From Giesbergeria sp. (lineage in GTDB: Bacteria; Pseudomonadota; Gammaproteobacteria; Burkholderiales; Burkholderiaceae_C), in NCBI GenBank assembly GCA_023150295.1, contig JAKLLE010000024.1, positions 1 to 46,987 on the forward strand: a DNA stretch of 46,987 nt, written 5' to 3'. The position numbers and the translations under genes are program-made. The notes beneath the pieces are model-generated. The model saw only the letters and a list, made by a program, of their open reading frames with translations. It searched no databases and had not been told where the DNA came from. Positions within the stretch are counted from its first letter, which is position 1. Each line of letters opens with the position of its first letter. Positions 8,527-17,459 of the stretch are shown in pieces.

Positions 8527-10926
8527 ATGTCCCGATTTCAAGTGAAGAAAGTCGCCGTGCTCGGCGCTGGCGTGATGGGTGCGCAGATTGCTGCGCACCT
8601 GGTCAACGTCAAGGTGCCGGTGGTGCTGTTCGACCTGCCGGCCAAGGAAGGCCCGAAGAACGGCATCGTCACCAAGGCGATCGACAACCTCAAGAAGCTC
8701 AAGCCCGCACCGCTGGGCGTGGCGGACGACGCCGCATTGATCGGCCAGGCCAACTATGAAGAGCATCTGGAGCAACTGCGCGACTGCGACCTCATCATCG
8801 AGGCCATTGCCGAGCGCATGGACTGGAAGCTGGACCTGTACAAGAAGATCGCACCCTTCATCGGCGCACAGACCATTGTGGCGTCCAATACCTCGGGCCT
8901 GTCGATCACCAAGCTGTCCGAGGCGCTGCCCGACGCCATCAAGCCGCGCTTTTGCGGCATCCACTTCTTCAACCCGCCGCGCTACATGGCGCTGGTGGAG
9001 CTGATCAACACCCCCACGACCGAAGCGCGCTACCTCGACGCGCTCGAGGCCTTTGTCACCAGCACGCTGGGCAAGGGCGTGGTGCGTGCCAAGGATTCGC
9101 CCAACTTCATCGCCAACCGCGTGGGCATCGCCGGCATGCTGGCCACCATGAAGGAGGTCGAGAACTTCGGCCTGACCTACGACGTGGTCGATGACCTCAC
9201 CGGCAAGAAGCTGGGCCGCGCATCGAGCGGCACCTTCCGCACCGCCGATGTGGTGGGCCTGGACACCATGGCCCACGTCATCAAGACGTTGCAGGACACG
9301 CTTTCGGCCGAGACCGACCCCTTCTACGCCAGCTTCGCCACGCCTGAAGTGCTCAAGACCCTGCTGGAAATGGGTAACCTGGGCCAGAAGACCAAGGCCG
9401 GCTTCTTCAAGAAGGTGGGCCGCGATGTACTGCGCTTCGATCTGGCGAGCAAGGACTATGTGCCCGCAGGCCAGAAGGCCGACGAGGTCTATGCCCGCAT
9501 GCTCAAGAAGCCCGCAGCCGAGCGCCTGAAGCTCCTGCGCAACGCCGAAGGCGCGCAAGGCCAGTTCCTGTGGGCCATCCTGCGCAACAGCTTCCACTAC
9601 GCTGCTGTGCACCTGGCTTCGATCGCCGACAACGCCCGCGATGTGGACTTCTGCATGCGCTGGGGCTTTGGCATGAAGCAGGGCCCCTTCGAGCTGTGGC
9701 AAGAAGCAGGCTGGCTGGAAGTCGCCAAGATGGTCCAGGAGGACATCGACGCAGGCAAGGCACTGTGCAAGGCGCCCCTGCCCGAGTGGGTGTTCAAGGG
9801 CCCCGTGGCCGAGCGCGGCGGTGTGCACCAGCCCGAGGGCTCGTTCAACCCCACCACCGGCCAGTTCGTGGCCCCGCGCAGCCTGCCCGTGTATGCGCGC
9901 CAGCACTTCCCCGAGAGCGTGCTGGGCGCCAACGCCCCCAGCGCCAAGACGGCGGGCACCACGCTGTTCGAGGACGAATCCATTCGCCTGTGGACGCTGG
10001 ACGAGGCGGTGCTCATCGCCTCCATCAAGACCAAGATGCACGCCATTGGCGGCGGCGTGATCGAGGGCCTGCTCAAGGCCCAGGCCATGGCCGAGGAAAG
10101 CTACCAGGGCCTGGTGGTCTGGTCGCCGGACGAGATGTTCTCTGCCGGTGCCGACCTGCAGTCCATGCTGCCCGCCTTCATGATGGGCGGCTCCAAGGCC
10201 GTGGAAGGTGCCGAGGCCGAGCTGCAGAAGGCCATGCTGGCGCTGCGCTACTCCAACGTGCCCGTGGTGTCCGCCATCCGTGGCATCGCCCTGGGCGGTG
10301 GCTGTGAGCTGGCCATCTATTCCAGCAAGCGCGTGGCGGCCATGGAAAGCTACATCGGCCTGGTCGAAGTGGGCGTGGGCCTGGTGCCCGGCGCGGGCGG
10401 CCTGACCTACATCGCCCGCCGTGCGGCCGAGAACATGGCCTTGTCCACCTCCAAGGACGTGCTGCCCTTCCTGACCGAAGGCTTCACCGCCGCGGCCATG
10501 GCCAAGGTGGGCACCAGTGCGCTGGAGTCGCGCAAGCTCGGCTACCTGCTGGAGAGCGACGTGGTTGTGGCGCACAAGGACGAGCTGCTGTTCGTTGCCA
10601 TCAACGAAGCCAAGGCCATGTTTGCCAGCGGCTACCGTGCACCGCACAAGCGCCTGTTCCCCGTGGCCGGTCGTAGCGGCATTGCCACCATCAAGGCGCA
10701 GCTGGTCAACATGCGTGACGGCGGCTTCATCAGCGCGCACGACTTCCACATTGCCAGCCTGATCGCGGGTGTGGTGTGTGGCGGCGAGGTCGAGGCCGGG
10801 ACCCTGGTGAACGAGGAATACCTCATGGCGCTGGAGCGCAAGGCCTTCTGCAGCCTGCTCGACCACCCCAAGACCCAGGAACGCATCATGGGCATGCTGT
10901 CCACCGGCAAACCGGTTCGCAACTGA
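8527..10926 (+). CDS. 3-hydroxyacyl-CoA dehydrogenase / enoyl-CoA hydratase fusion (FadN-like)
   Basis: A 799-residue bifunctional beta-oxidation enzyme with the dehydrogenase first and the hydratase last, the reverse of E. coli FadB and the same order as Bacillus FadN. The NAD-binding motif is VLGAGVMGAQIAAHL (12-26). The dehydrogenase catalytic region has SNTSGLSI and HFFNPPRYM. The C-terminal crotonase-like part has the oxyanion-hole segments FSAGADLQSM and IRGIALGGGCELA. It hydrates enoyl-CoA and oxidises L-3-hydroxyacyl-CoA. The next gene starts one base after the stop codon and the thiolase follows, so the three act in one pathway and probably one transcript. Confidence 0.93.
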   Translation: MSRFQVKKVAVLGAGVMGAQIAAHLVNVKVPVVLFDLPAKEGPKNGIVTKAIDNLKKLKPAPLGVADDAALIGQANYEEHLEQLRDCDLIIEAIAERMDWKLDLYKKIAPFIGAQTIVASNTSGLSITKLSEALPDAIKPRFCGIHFFNPPRYMALVELINTPTTEARYLDALEAFVTSTLGKGVVRAKDSPNFIANRVGIAGMLATMKEVENFGLTYDVVDDLTGKKLGRASSGTFRTADVVGLDTMAHVIKTLQDTLSAETDPFYASFATPEVLKTLLEMGNLGQKTKAGFFKKVGRDVLRFDLASKDYVPAGQKADEVYARMLKKPAAERLKLLRNAEGAQGQFLWAILRNSFHYAAVHLASIADNARDVDFCMRWGFGMKQGPFELWQEAGWLEVAKMVQEDIDAGKALCKAPLPEWVFKGPVAERGGVHQPEGSFNPTTGQFVAPRSLPVYARQHFPESVLGANAPSAKTAGTTLFEDESIRLWTLDEAVLIASIKTKMHAIGGGVIEGLLKAQAMAEESYQGLVVWSPDEMFSAGADLQSMLPAFMMGGSKAVEGAEAELQKAMLALRYSNVPVVSAIRGIALGGGCELAIYSSKRVAAMESYIGLVEVGVGLVPGAGGLTYIARRAAENMALSTSKDVLPFLTEGFTAAAMAKVGTSALESRKLGYLLESDVVVAHKDELLFVAINEAKAMFASGYRAPHKRLFPVAGRSGIATIKAQLVNMRDGGFISAHDFHIASLIAGVVCGGEVEAGTLVNEEYLMALERKAFCSLLDHPKTQERIMGMLSTGKPVRN

Positions 10927-10927
10927 C

Positions 10928-11488
10928 ATGAGCGCTGCAGCCACCCCTTCCACCGCGCGGCCCAACCGGCTGGCCCGCACCATGGGCCAGCTCGACCGGG
11001 TGCCCGCCGCAGTGCGGCCCTGGGCGCGCAACCTGGTGCTGCGCCGCGCCGTGCCCTTCACCGGCACGGCAGGCCTGCAGTACCTTGAGCTGACGCCCCA
11101 GCGCGTGGAAGTGGCCGTGGCCAACCAGCGCCGGGTGCAGAACCACATCCACGGCGTGCACGCCGCCGCCATGACGCTGCTGGCCGAGACGGCCACCGGC
11201 ATGGTGGTGGGCATGAACGTGCGCGACGACTGCCTGCCCCTGGCCAAGGAGCTGCGTGTGGCCTTCAAACGGCGTGCCCAGGGCGCCCTGCGCGCAGTGG
11301 CCACGCTCACCGATGAGCAGCGTGCGCTCATGCAGCAAAGCGACAAAGGCGAAGTCACCGTGGCCGTGCAGGTGAGCGACGAATCCGGCGCGCAGCCCAT
11401 TGAGTGCGAATTCATCTGGGCCTGGGTGCCCGCCAGCAAGAGCAAAACCAGTGCCCCGGCGGCCCCTGCCGCCACACCCCAAAGGTAA
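10928..11488 (+). CDS. DUF4442 hotdog-fold protein, putative thioesterase
   Basis: A 186-residue protein with an N-terminal basic helix region (LARTMGQLDRVP...WARNLVLRRAVPF) and a hotdog core around NHIHGVHAAAMTLLAETATG (about 76-95), the central-helix motif of thioesterase-like folds. DUF4442 proteins are grouped with acyl-CoA thioesterases, but activity is rarely shown. It lies one base after the hydratase stop and ten bases before the thiolase start, so it is almost certainly translated with them. A role in releasing dead-end CoA esters during beta-oxidation is inference. Confidence 0.75.
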   Translation: MSAAATPSTARPNRLARTMGQLDRVPAAVRPWARNLVLRRAVPFTGTAGLQYLELTPQRVEVAVANQRRVQNHIHGVHAAAMTLLAETATGMVVGMNVRDDCLPLAKELRVAFKRRAQGALRAVATLTDEQRALMQQSDKGEVTVAVQVSDESGAQPIECEFIWAWVPASKSKTSAPAAPAATPQR

Positions 11489-11498
11489 GGATCCCATC

Positions 11499-12692
11499 AT
11501 GAAACAAGTCCAAGACGCCTACATCGTTGCCGCCACGCGCACGCCCATCGGGCGTTCGGGCCGCGGCTATTTCCGCAACACCCGTCCTGACGAGCTGCTG
11601 GTCGCCGCAATCAAGAGCGCCATGCTGCAAGTCCCCACGCTGGACCCCAAGGCGATCGAAGACGCCATCATCGGCTGCTCCTTCCCCGAAGGCGAGCAGG
11701 GCATGAACATGGCACGTATCGCCACCGGCCTGGCATTCAGCCACCCGGTGGGCGGCGTCACCGTCAACCGCTTCTGCGCCTCGGGCGTCACGGCCATCCA
11801 GATGGCGGCCGACCGCATCCGCGTGGGCGAGGCCGACGTGATGATCGCAGGTGGTGCCGAGTCCATGAGCATGGTGCCCATGGGTGGTGGCAAGCCCTCG
11901 TTCAATCCCGAGGTGTTCGCCAAGGACGAGAACGTCGGCATTGCCTACGGCATGGGCCTGACGGCCGAGAAGGTGGCCCAGCAGTGGAAGGTGACGCGCG
12001 AGATGCAGGACGCCTTCGCGCTGGAGTCGCACATGCGCGCCATCAAGGCGCAGCAGGCGGGCGAATTCACCGACGAAATCACACCCATCGAAGTGCTGGA
12101 GCGCGTGCCCAACCTGGCCACCGGGGAAGTCATCACCAAGACCCGCACCGTGAACCTGGACGAAGGCCCCCGCCCCGACACCTCGCTCGAAGGCCTGGCC
12201 AAGCTCCGGCCCGTGTTCGCCGCGCGCGGCAGCGTGACGGCCGGCAACAGCTCGCAGACCAGTGACGGCGCAGGTGCGCTGATCCTGGCCAGCGAGAAGG
12301 CCGTCAAACAGTTCGGCCTCACGCCGCTGGCGCGCTTCGTGAGCTACGCCGCACGCGGCGTGCCGCCCGAAATCATGGGTATCGGCCCCATCGAGGCCAT
12401 TCCCGCCGCGCTGCGCTACGCCGGCCTCAAGAGCGAGGACATCGGCTGGTACGAGCTGAACGAAGCCTTTGCCGCCCAGTCGCTTGCCGTGGTCAACACC
12501 CTGGGCCTGGACCCCGCCAAGGTCAACCCCATGGGCGGCGCCATCGCCCTGGGCCACCCGCTGGGCGCCACCGGCGCCATCCGCGCCGCCACCGTGGTGC
12601 ACGCACTGCGCCGCCACAAGCTGAAGTACGGCATGGTGACCATGTGCGTGGGAACAGGCCAAGGCGCCGCAGGAATCTTTGAAGCGCTGTAA
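11499..12692 (+). CDS. acetyl-CoA C-acyltransferase (3-ketoacyl-CoA thiolase)
   Basis: A 397-residue thiolase that cleaves 3-ketoacyl-CoA with CoA to close the beta-oxidation cycle. The acyl-carrying Cys is Cys93 in NRFCASGVTAI. The other active-site blocks are NEAFAAQS, GGAIALGHPLGATGA with its His, and CVGTGQG with the second Cys. The start at 11499 is chosen because AAGGTAAGGA lies directly upstream and the protein then begins MKQVQDAYIVAATRTPIG, the normal thiolase N-terminus. It is the last gene of the tight set starting at the TetR gene. An imperfect inverted repeat at 12724-12786 follows and may mark the end of the operon. Confidence 0.94.
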   Translation: MKQVQDAYIVAATRTPIGRSGRGYFRNTRPDELLVAAIKSAMLQVPTLDPKAIEDAIIGCSFPEGEQGMNMARIATGLAFSHPVGGVTVNRFCASGVTAIQMAADRIRVGEADVMIAGGAESMSMVPMGGGKPSFNPEVFAKDENVGIAYGMGLTAEKVAQQWKVTREMQDAFALESHMRAIKAQQAGEFTDEITPIEVLERVPNLATGEVITKTRTVNLDEGPRPDTSLEGLAKLRPVFAARGSVTAGNSSQTSDGAGALILASEKAVKQFGLTPLARFVSYAARGVPPEIMGIGPIEAIPAALRYAGLKSEDIGWYELNEAFAAQSLAVVNTLGLDPAKVNPMGGAIALGHPLGATGAIRAATVVHALRRHKLKYGMVTMCVGTGQGAAGIFEAL

Positions 12693-12723
12693 CTGGCTAC
12701 TGCGCGGGCGTCATGCGTCGTTG

Positions 12724-12786
12724 GGCGGTGCTCGCAATCCTCACGTACTAGGTAAGTACGTTCCGGTTGCTGTGCTCCGTCCGCCT
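12724..12786. repeat. imperfect inverted repeat after the thiolase gene
   Basis: ACGTACT (12743-12749) and AGTACGT (12755-12761) pair around a five-base loop. Outer blocks GGCGG...GCTCGCAA and TTGCTGTGCTCCGTCCGCC extend the symmetry with mismatches. There is no T run, so it is not a typical terminator. It resembles a mobile palindromic element. The surrounding 207 bases contain no gene. Confidence 0.5.
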
Positions 12787-12899
12787 GGCCTGACACCCGC
12801 TCGCTACGCCCTTGAGGGCGGGGTGTAAGCCCTTTCTTGAGGGCGGAGTGTTCTGAAACTCAAGCTGGCGCAGATCGGCATGATTGACAGGAGACAAGC

Positions 12900-13772
12900 A
12901 TGACCAAGCAGACCTTGCGGGTCGATGAAGGCGTCGGCGTGGCGCTGTGCGTGTTCGAGCCCGAGGGCACAGCGCGCGCCAGCGTGGTCATCGGCGGGGC
13001 CATGGGGGTGCGGCAGGACTACTACGCATCGTTCGCCCAGTGGCTCGCGCAGCAGGGCTTTCGCGTCACCACCTTTGACTACCGGGGCCATGGCGATTCG
13101 CTCGTGGGCCCCATGCGCGAGGTGCGCGCCGACCTGTTCGACTGGGCGCGCGACTACGAGGCCGTGATTGCGGCGGCCCGCGCGGCGCTGCCTGAACAAC
13201 CTTTGTACCTGCTGGGCCACAGCCTGGGCGCGCAACTGCCCGGCCTGTTGCGCAACCCCGGCCAGGTGGATGGCCTGCTCAGCGTGGCGGCCGGCAGCGG
13301 CTACTGGCGCGACAACGCCCCGCGCCTCAAGCGCATGGTGCCGTACTTCTGGTGGGTGCTGGTGCCGCTGGCTACGCGCCTGTGCGGCTACTTCCCTGGC
13401 CGCAAGCTGCGCAAGGTGGGCGACCTGCCTGCCGGCGTGATCCTGCAATGGCGCCGCTGGTGCCTCAACCCCACCTACAGCGTGGGCGCCGAGGGCCCCG
13501 AGGTGGCACAGCGCTATGGCGCAGTGCGCTTTCCGGTGCTGGCGCTGTCGATGAGCGACGACGAACTGATGACGCTGCGCGGCACGCACGCCCTGGTGGA
13601 TCTCTACAGCAACGCGCCCACGCGCGTCGAGCGCATCGCACCGCAGGACGTGAAGGCGCTGCGCATCGGGCATTTCGGGTTTTTCCGCGAGCAGTTCCGC
13701 CAAAGCCTGTGGCCGCGTGCGGCGGCCGACCTGGCGGCGCTGGCTCGCCCGGCGGCGCAGTCACCGGCATGA
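12900..13772 (+). CDS. alpha/beta fold hydrolase
   Basis: A 290-residue serine hydrolase-like protein. The nucleophile elbow is GHSLGAQ with Ser108. YRGHGDS (61-67) is the conserved loop after strand beta-4. An acidic residue in LALSMSDDELMT and a His in RIGHFGFF are in the right order to complete a triad. It matches the COG4757-type predicted hydrolases of about 280-290 residues. The AGGAGA ribosome site before ATG 12900 is good. Its substrate is unknown. Its position between the thiolase and thioesterase genes suggests an ester or CoA-ester substrate, but this is inference. Confidence 0.85.
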   Translation: MTKQTLRVDEGVGVALCVFEPEGTARASVVIGGAMGVRQDYYASFAQWLAQQGFRVTTFDYRGHGDSLVGPMREVRADLFDWARDYEAVIAAARAALPEQPLYLLGHSLGAQLPGLLRNPGQVDGLLSVAAGSGYWRDNAPRLKRMVPYFWWVLVPLATRLCGYFPGRKLRKVGDLPAGVILQWRRWCLNPTYSVGAEGPEVAQRYGAVRFPVLALSMSDDELMTLRGTHALVDLYSNAPTRVERIAPQDVKALRIGHFGFFREQFRQSLWPRAAADLAALARPAAQSPA

Positions 13773-13808
13773 CGGTGGGACGGCGCATTTCACGGCACAC
13801 TCGGCACC

Positions 13809-14633
13809 ATGACGACACCCCATTCCTTTGATCAGGCCCTGGTGCTCGACACCTTGGCCGAGGGCCACTACCGGGGCCAGACACACCCAGCCTACTGGAA
13901 CATGGTCGGGCCCTTTGGCGGCATCACCGCGGCCACGGCGCTGCGCGCCATCCTGCTGCATCCCCGCTTGTTGGGTGAGCCCCTGTCGCTCACGGTCAAC
14001 TACGCCGGGGCGCCCACCACTGGGCCGTTCACGGTCGATGCGACTCCGGTGCGCACCAACCGTTCGACCCAGCACTGGAACGTGTCCATCGTGCAGACCG
14101 GTGCCGACGGTGAGCCCGTGGTCACCACCACGGCCACGGCGGTCACGGCGGCGCGCCGCGACACCTGGAGCCTGGCCGACATGCCCATGCCCGAGGTGCC
14201 CCGGCCCGACACGCTGCAGCCCGTGCCGCCGGTGCCGGGCGTCGAATGGTTCAACCGCTACGACCTGCGGCCCGTGGCCGGTGCCTTGCCCCGGCAGTGG
14301 AACGGCCAGGGCGACAGCAGCCTCACGCAGCTGTGGATGCGCAACACGCCCGAGCGTGTGCTTGACTTCTGTGGGCTGGCGGCGCTGGCCGACGTGTTCT
14401 TTCCGCGCGTATGGCTGCGCCGCGCCGTGCATGTGCCCGCGGGCACCGTGTCCATCACGGTGTACTTCCATGCCAGCGCGCCGCAACTGCAGGCCACGGG
14501 CACGGGCTATGTGCTGGGCCAGGCGCGCGCGCAGGAGTTTCGCAACGGCTTTTTCGACCAGACCGCACAGCTGTGGAACGAGGCGGGCACCATGCTCGCC
14601 ACCAGCCACCAGATCGTCTATTACAAAGAATGA
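13809..14633 (+). CDS. acyl-CoA thioesterase, double-hotdog (TesB-like)
   Basis: A 274-residue protein with two hotdog halves. The first half contains GHYRGQTHPAYWNMVGPFGG and a central helix ITAATALRAIL. The second half (about 150-274) has RHVPAG-type strands such as AVHVPAGTVSITVYFHA and ends TSHQIVYYKE. This is the arrangement of the thioesterase-like/TesB superfamily, which hydrolyses acyl-CoA to free acid and CoA. Start 13809 lacks a strong ribosome site. The enoyl-CoA hydratase follows after 29 bases. Confidence 0.8.
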   Translation: MTTPHSFDQALVLDTLAEGHYRGQTHPAYWNMVGPFGGITAATALRAILLHPRLLGEPLSLTVNYAGAPTTGPFTVDATPVRTNRSTQHWNVSIVQTGADGEPVVTTTATAVTAARRDTWSLADMPMPEVPRPDTLQPVPPVPGVEWFNRYDLRPVAGALPRQWNGQGDSSLTQLWMRNTPERVLDFCGLAALADVFFPRVWLRRAVHVPAGTVSITVYFHASAPQLQATGTGYVLGQARAQEFRNGFFDQTAQLWNEAGTMLATSHQIVYYKE

Positions 14634-14662
14634 GGGCCAGCGCGCCCTCGCAAGGATTTCCC

Positions 14663-15439
14663 ATGAGCGAACCGCAGAACGACATCCTCGTGCACGCCGA
14701 TGCAGGCGTCATGACCCTCACCTTCCACCGCGTGGACAAGAAGAACTCCATCACCCGCGCCATGTACGCGGCGCTGGCCGATGCGCTGGAAGCTGCTGCG
14801 CAGGACGCCAGCGTGCGCGTGGTGGTGCTGCAGGGCGACCCCACAGTCTTCAGCGCGGGCAACGACATTGGCGACTTTCTGCAGCAGCCACCGTCCTCGC
14901 AGGATTCGCCGGTGTTCCGCTTCCTGCGCGCCATCGCCAGCTTTCCCAAGCCAGTGATCGCCGCGGTCTGCGGCCCGGCCGTGGGCATTGGCACGACCAT
15001 GCTGTTCCACTGTGACCTGGTCTATGCGGGGGACAACGCAGCCTTCTCCATGCCCTTCGTGAACCTGGGCCTGTGCCCCGAGGCTGCGTCCAGCCTGCTG
15101 GCGCCGCAGTTGCTGGGCTACCACCGTGCCGCAGAGGCACTGCTGCTGGGCGAGCCCTTCATGGCCGAGGCAGCGCTGGAGGTCGGGCTGGTCAACCGCG
15201 TGGTGCCGCCCACCGAATGCAACGCCGTGGCGCAAGCGCAGGCGCGCAAGCTCGCGGGCAAACCACTGTCTTCGCTGGTCGAGACCAAACGCCTGATGAA
15301 GCTGGGCCAGACCGCCCCCGTGCTCGAACGCATGGCCATCGAGGGGGACAGCTTCGGGCGCATGCTGGGCGAACCCGCTGCCCGTGAAGCCTTCACCGCG
15401 TTCATGCAGAAGCGCAAGCCAGACTTCAGCCAGTGCTGA
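14663..15439 (+). CDS. enoyl-CoA hydratase/isomerase family protein
   Basis: A 258-residue single-domain crotonase. Oxyanion-hole segments are FSAGNDIGDF (about 63-72) and CGPAVGIGTTM (about 107-117). One acidic residue appears in the loop LGLCPEAASSLL, the position of the second catalytic Glu; the other catalytic position is not acidic. This pattern is more like 2,3-enoyl isomerases than classical hydratases. The start at 14663 is chosen over a long upstream extension because it follows AAGGA and begins MSEPQNDILVHADAGVMTL, as expected. Precise substrate is not determined. Confidence 0.88.
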   Translation: MSEPQNDILVHADAGVMTLTFHRVDKKNSITRAMYAALADALEAAAQDASVRVVVLQGDPTVFSAGNDIGDFLQQPPSSQDSPVFRFLRAIASFPKPVIAAVCGPAVGIGTTMLFHCDLVYAGDNAAFSMPFVNLGLCPEAASSLLAPQLLGYHRAAEALLLGEPFMAEAALEVGLVNRVVPPTECNAVAQAQARKLAGKPLSSLVETKRLMKLGQTAPVLERMAIEGDSFGRMLGEPAAREAFTAFMQKRKPDFSQC

Positions 15440-15461
15440 ATCAGTCATTCAAGGAAAATTG

Positions 15462-15512
15462 GCCGTTTGCGCCCGCCAATCAAGCGTAAGCAGCTATTAA
15501 AATAATAGCAAT
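15462..15512. repeat. family R repeat
   Basis: The core CAAGCGTAAGCAGC precedes GCTATTA (15493-15499)-AAA-TAATAGC (15503-15509). The copy at 27162-27178 has GCTATCA-AAA-TGATAGC, so the hairpin is kept by paired changes at the innermost base pair. It lies between the hydratase and the thioesterase genes. Confidence 0.65.
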
Positions 15513-15541
15513 TGCAGCACCGGGCACAAGCCAATACCTCC

Positions 15542-16024
15542 ATGACCAAATCCACCGCCACCTCGCCGCCATTCGAGCCCGAGTTCATCGCCGGGCTCAA
15601 GACGATCTTCGAGGAACGCATCGTGTTCAATCAGGTGCTGGGGCTCAAGATTGTCCGCATGGAGGCCGAGCGCGTGGCGGGTCGCATCGAGATGAAGCCC
15701 GAGCTGATCGGGCACTTCGCGCACAACCGCATCCACGGCGGTGTCATCAGCGCCGGGCTGGACGCCATGGGCGGGCTGGCCGTGATGGCGGCCATCGGTG
15801 CGCGCCACATGGACGAAGAACCCCTGCAGCGCCTGCACCGCTTTGCCAAACTGGGCACCATCGACCTGCGCATCGACTACCTGCGCCCCGGCATCGGCAC
15901 GCACTTCGAACTGCGCGCCGAGGTGCTGCGCCTGGGCTCGCGCGTGGCCACTACGCGCATGGAGTTTCTGGGGGCGGACGGCAAACTGCTGTCCTCGGGC
16001 GCGGCGGCGTACATCGTGTCCTGA
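15542..16024 (+). CDS. hotdog-fold thioesterase family protein (YiiD C-terminal/PaaI-like)
   Basis: A 160-residue single hotdog domain. The motif HFAHNRIHGGVISAGLDAMGG (about 57-77) contains the helix and HGG turn typical of PaaI/YiiD-type thioesterases. The domain ends with SSGAAAYIVS. The start is placed at Met 15542 (MTKSTATSPPFEPEF), because the in-frame extension upstream runs into the family R repeat. The enzyme presumably hydrolyses a CoA thioester. The substrate is unknown. It lies between the hydratase and the bactofilin genes. Confidence 0.78.
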   Translation: MTKSTATSPPFEPEFIAGLKTIFEERIVFNQVLGLKIVRMEAERVAGRIEMKPELIGHFAHNRIHGGVISAGLDAMGGLAVMAAIGARHMDEEPLQRLHRFAKLGTIDLRIDYLRPGIGTHFELRAEVLRLGSRVATTRMEFLGADGKLLSSGAAAYIVS

Positions 16025-16162
16025 CCCCGCCACAACTGTGTGGGGCTGCAAGCCTTGCAAGCGCATGCAACGCCTGAACCACCTGGTTACCGATCTTGCG
16101 CAATGCGCGGTGTTTTACCAGTGCGTGGCTTCTAGGATGGACTTTTGTCCCAAGGAGAAACG

Positions 16163-16702
16163 ATGGCTGTGCAAAACCCCTTCTTCGGCAGGCGCGAACC
16201 CGACGCCCTGGCCCCCCGCTCACCCTCTGCGGCGCAGCCGCACCACCACAGCAATGGGGTGGCGCCATCCACCAGCGCGCCAACAGCGACTGCGCCGGTG
16301 GCCAGCAGCGCCCCCAAAAGCAGCACGGAACCCGTGGGCAGCAAGCTCACGGTAGGCCCCAACATCAAGCTCAAGGGGGTGGAGATCACCGACTGCGACA
16401 CCCTGGTGGTGGAGGGCACGGTCGAGGCCACCATGGATTCGCGCGTGATCCAGATCGCCGAGCAGGGCGCATTCCGTGGCGCCGCAGAGATCGATATTGC
16501 CGAGATCCGGGGCGAGTTCAGCGGCACGCTCACGGCACGCCACAAGCTCGTGATCCACGGCACCGGCAAGGTCAGCGGCAAGGTGCGCTATGGCAAGCTG
16601 GTGATCGAGGAGGGCGGCCAGCTCAGCGGCGAGGTGGAAATGGGCACGGGCGCTGCCTTGACCCGCGCCCGGCCCGAGCCTGCCAGCGCCCTGGCCGCAT
16701 GA
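16163..16702 (+). CDS. bactofilin (polymer-forming cytoskeletal protein)
   Basis: A 179-residue protein. Residues 1-60 are Pro/Ala/Ser-rich and flexible. The core (about 62-160) is a series of short beta-repeats such as LVVEGTVEATMDSRVIQI, FRGAAEIDIAEIRGEFSG and KVRYGKLVIEEGGQLSGEV, the right-handed beta-helix of bactofilins (DUF583). Bactofilins assemble into non-polar filaments that organise cell-wall and polar proteins. AAGGAG lies seven bases before ATG 16163; a TTG further upstream is less likely. The gene sits alone between metabolic genes, so no partner is indicated. Confidence 0.92.
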   Translation: MAVQNPFFGRREPDALAPRSPSAAQPHHHSNGVAPSTSAPTATAPVASSAPKSSTEPVGSKLTVGPNIKLKGVEITDCDTLVVEGTVEATMDSRVIQIAEQGAFRGAAEIDIAEIRGEFSGTLTARHKLVIHGTGKVSGKVRYGKLVIEEGGQLSGEVEMGTGAALTRARPEPASALAA

Positions 16703-16760
16703 CGGGTTTTTGCCAAGCATTTGCTTGCTGAAATCCTGAAACCCGGCTAAGGTGCCGGGC

Positions 16761-17459
16761 ATGGATGCGCAGGGCACAGATTCTCCCGAGGCGCCCCGGC
16801 GCGCCCGGGGGCGTCCGCGCAAGCTGCCCGATGCGCGCGACGAAGGCAACCGCCGCCGCGAATTGCTGCGCGGCGCGGCCCGCCTGTTCCGCAGCCGGGG
16901 CTTCGCCGCCGTCAGCACGCGCGACATCGCGGCCGCAGCGGGCATGCAAAGCGGCTCGCCCTTCTACCATTTCGAGAGCAAAAGCGCGTTGCTGCACGCC
17001 GTCATGCACGAAGGCATGGAGCATGCCGTGCGCAGCCAGCAGGCGGCACTCGATGGCGTGCGCGCCGATGCGCTGCCGCAAGAGCGCCTGGCTGCCTTGG
17101 TGCGCCACCATTTTGAAATCCTGTTCGGCCCCGAGGGCGACTTCATCCCCGTGATGCTGTACGAATGGCGCTCGCTCACGCCGGAGCAGCGCCACTCCAT
17201 CGCACGCCTCAAGACCGTGTACGAGGCCCCCTGGATGCCCGTGCTGCAGGCCTTGCACCAGCAGGGGCGGCTGTGCACCGCGCCACCGCTGGCGCGCCTG
17301 TTCATTCTGGGCGCGCTCAACTGGGCGGTGCAGTGGTACCGGCCCGATGGCCCCCTGTCGCTCGATGCGCTGGCGCAGCAGGCGCTGGCCTTGTTTCTGG
17401 GGCCGCCCGCCGCAGAGCCCTTCCACCTTTCCGCCCAACCCTTGGAGACCCCGGCATGA
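16761..17459 (+). CDS. TetR/AcrR family transcriptional regulator
   Basis: A 232-residue repressor. A basic tail (ARGRPRKLPDARDEGNRR) precedes the HTH VSTRDIAAAAGMQSGSPFYH followed by FESKSAL. The C-terminal domain is of the TetR_C type with YEWRSLTPEQR. The stop codon overlaps the start of the next enoyl-CoA hydratase by four bases, so the two are translationally coupled. It may control that gene and the adjacent thioesterase. A GTG nine bases earlier is an alternative start, but AAGGTG fits ATG 16761 better. Confidence 0.87.
   Translation: MDAQGTDSPEAPRRARGRPRKLPDARDEGNRRRELLRGAARLFRSRGFAAVSTRDIAAAAGMQSGSPFYHFESKSALLHAVMHEGMEHAVRSQQAALDGVRADALPQERLAALVRHHFEILFGPEGDFIPVMLYEWRSLTPEQRHSIARLKTVYEAPWMPVLQALHQQGRLCTAPPLARLFILGALNWAVQWYRPDGPLSLDALAQQALALFLGPPAAEPFHLSAQPLETPA

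Noticed and set aside
16025-16060. Hairpin CCCC...GGGG after the PaaI-like gene as a terminator
   Set aside because: The stem is short with a bulge, and no T run follows.
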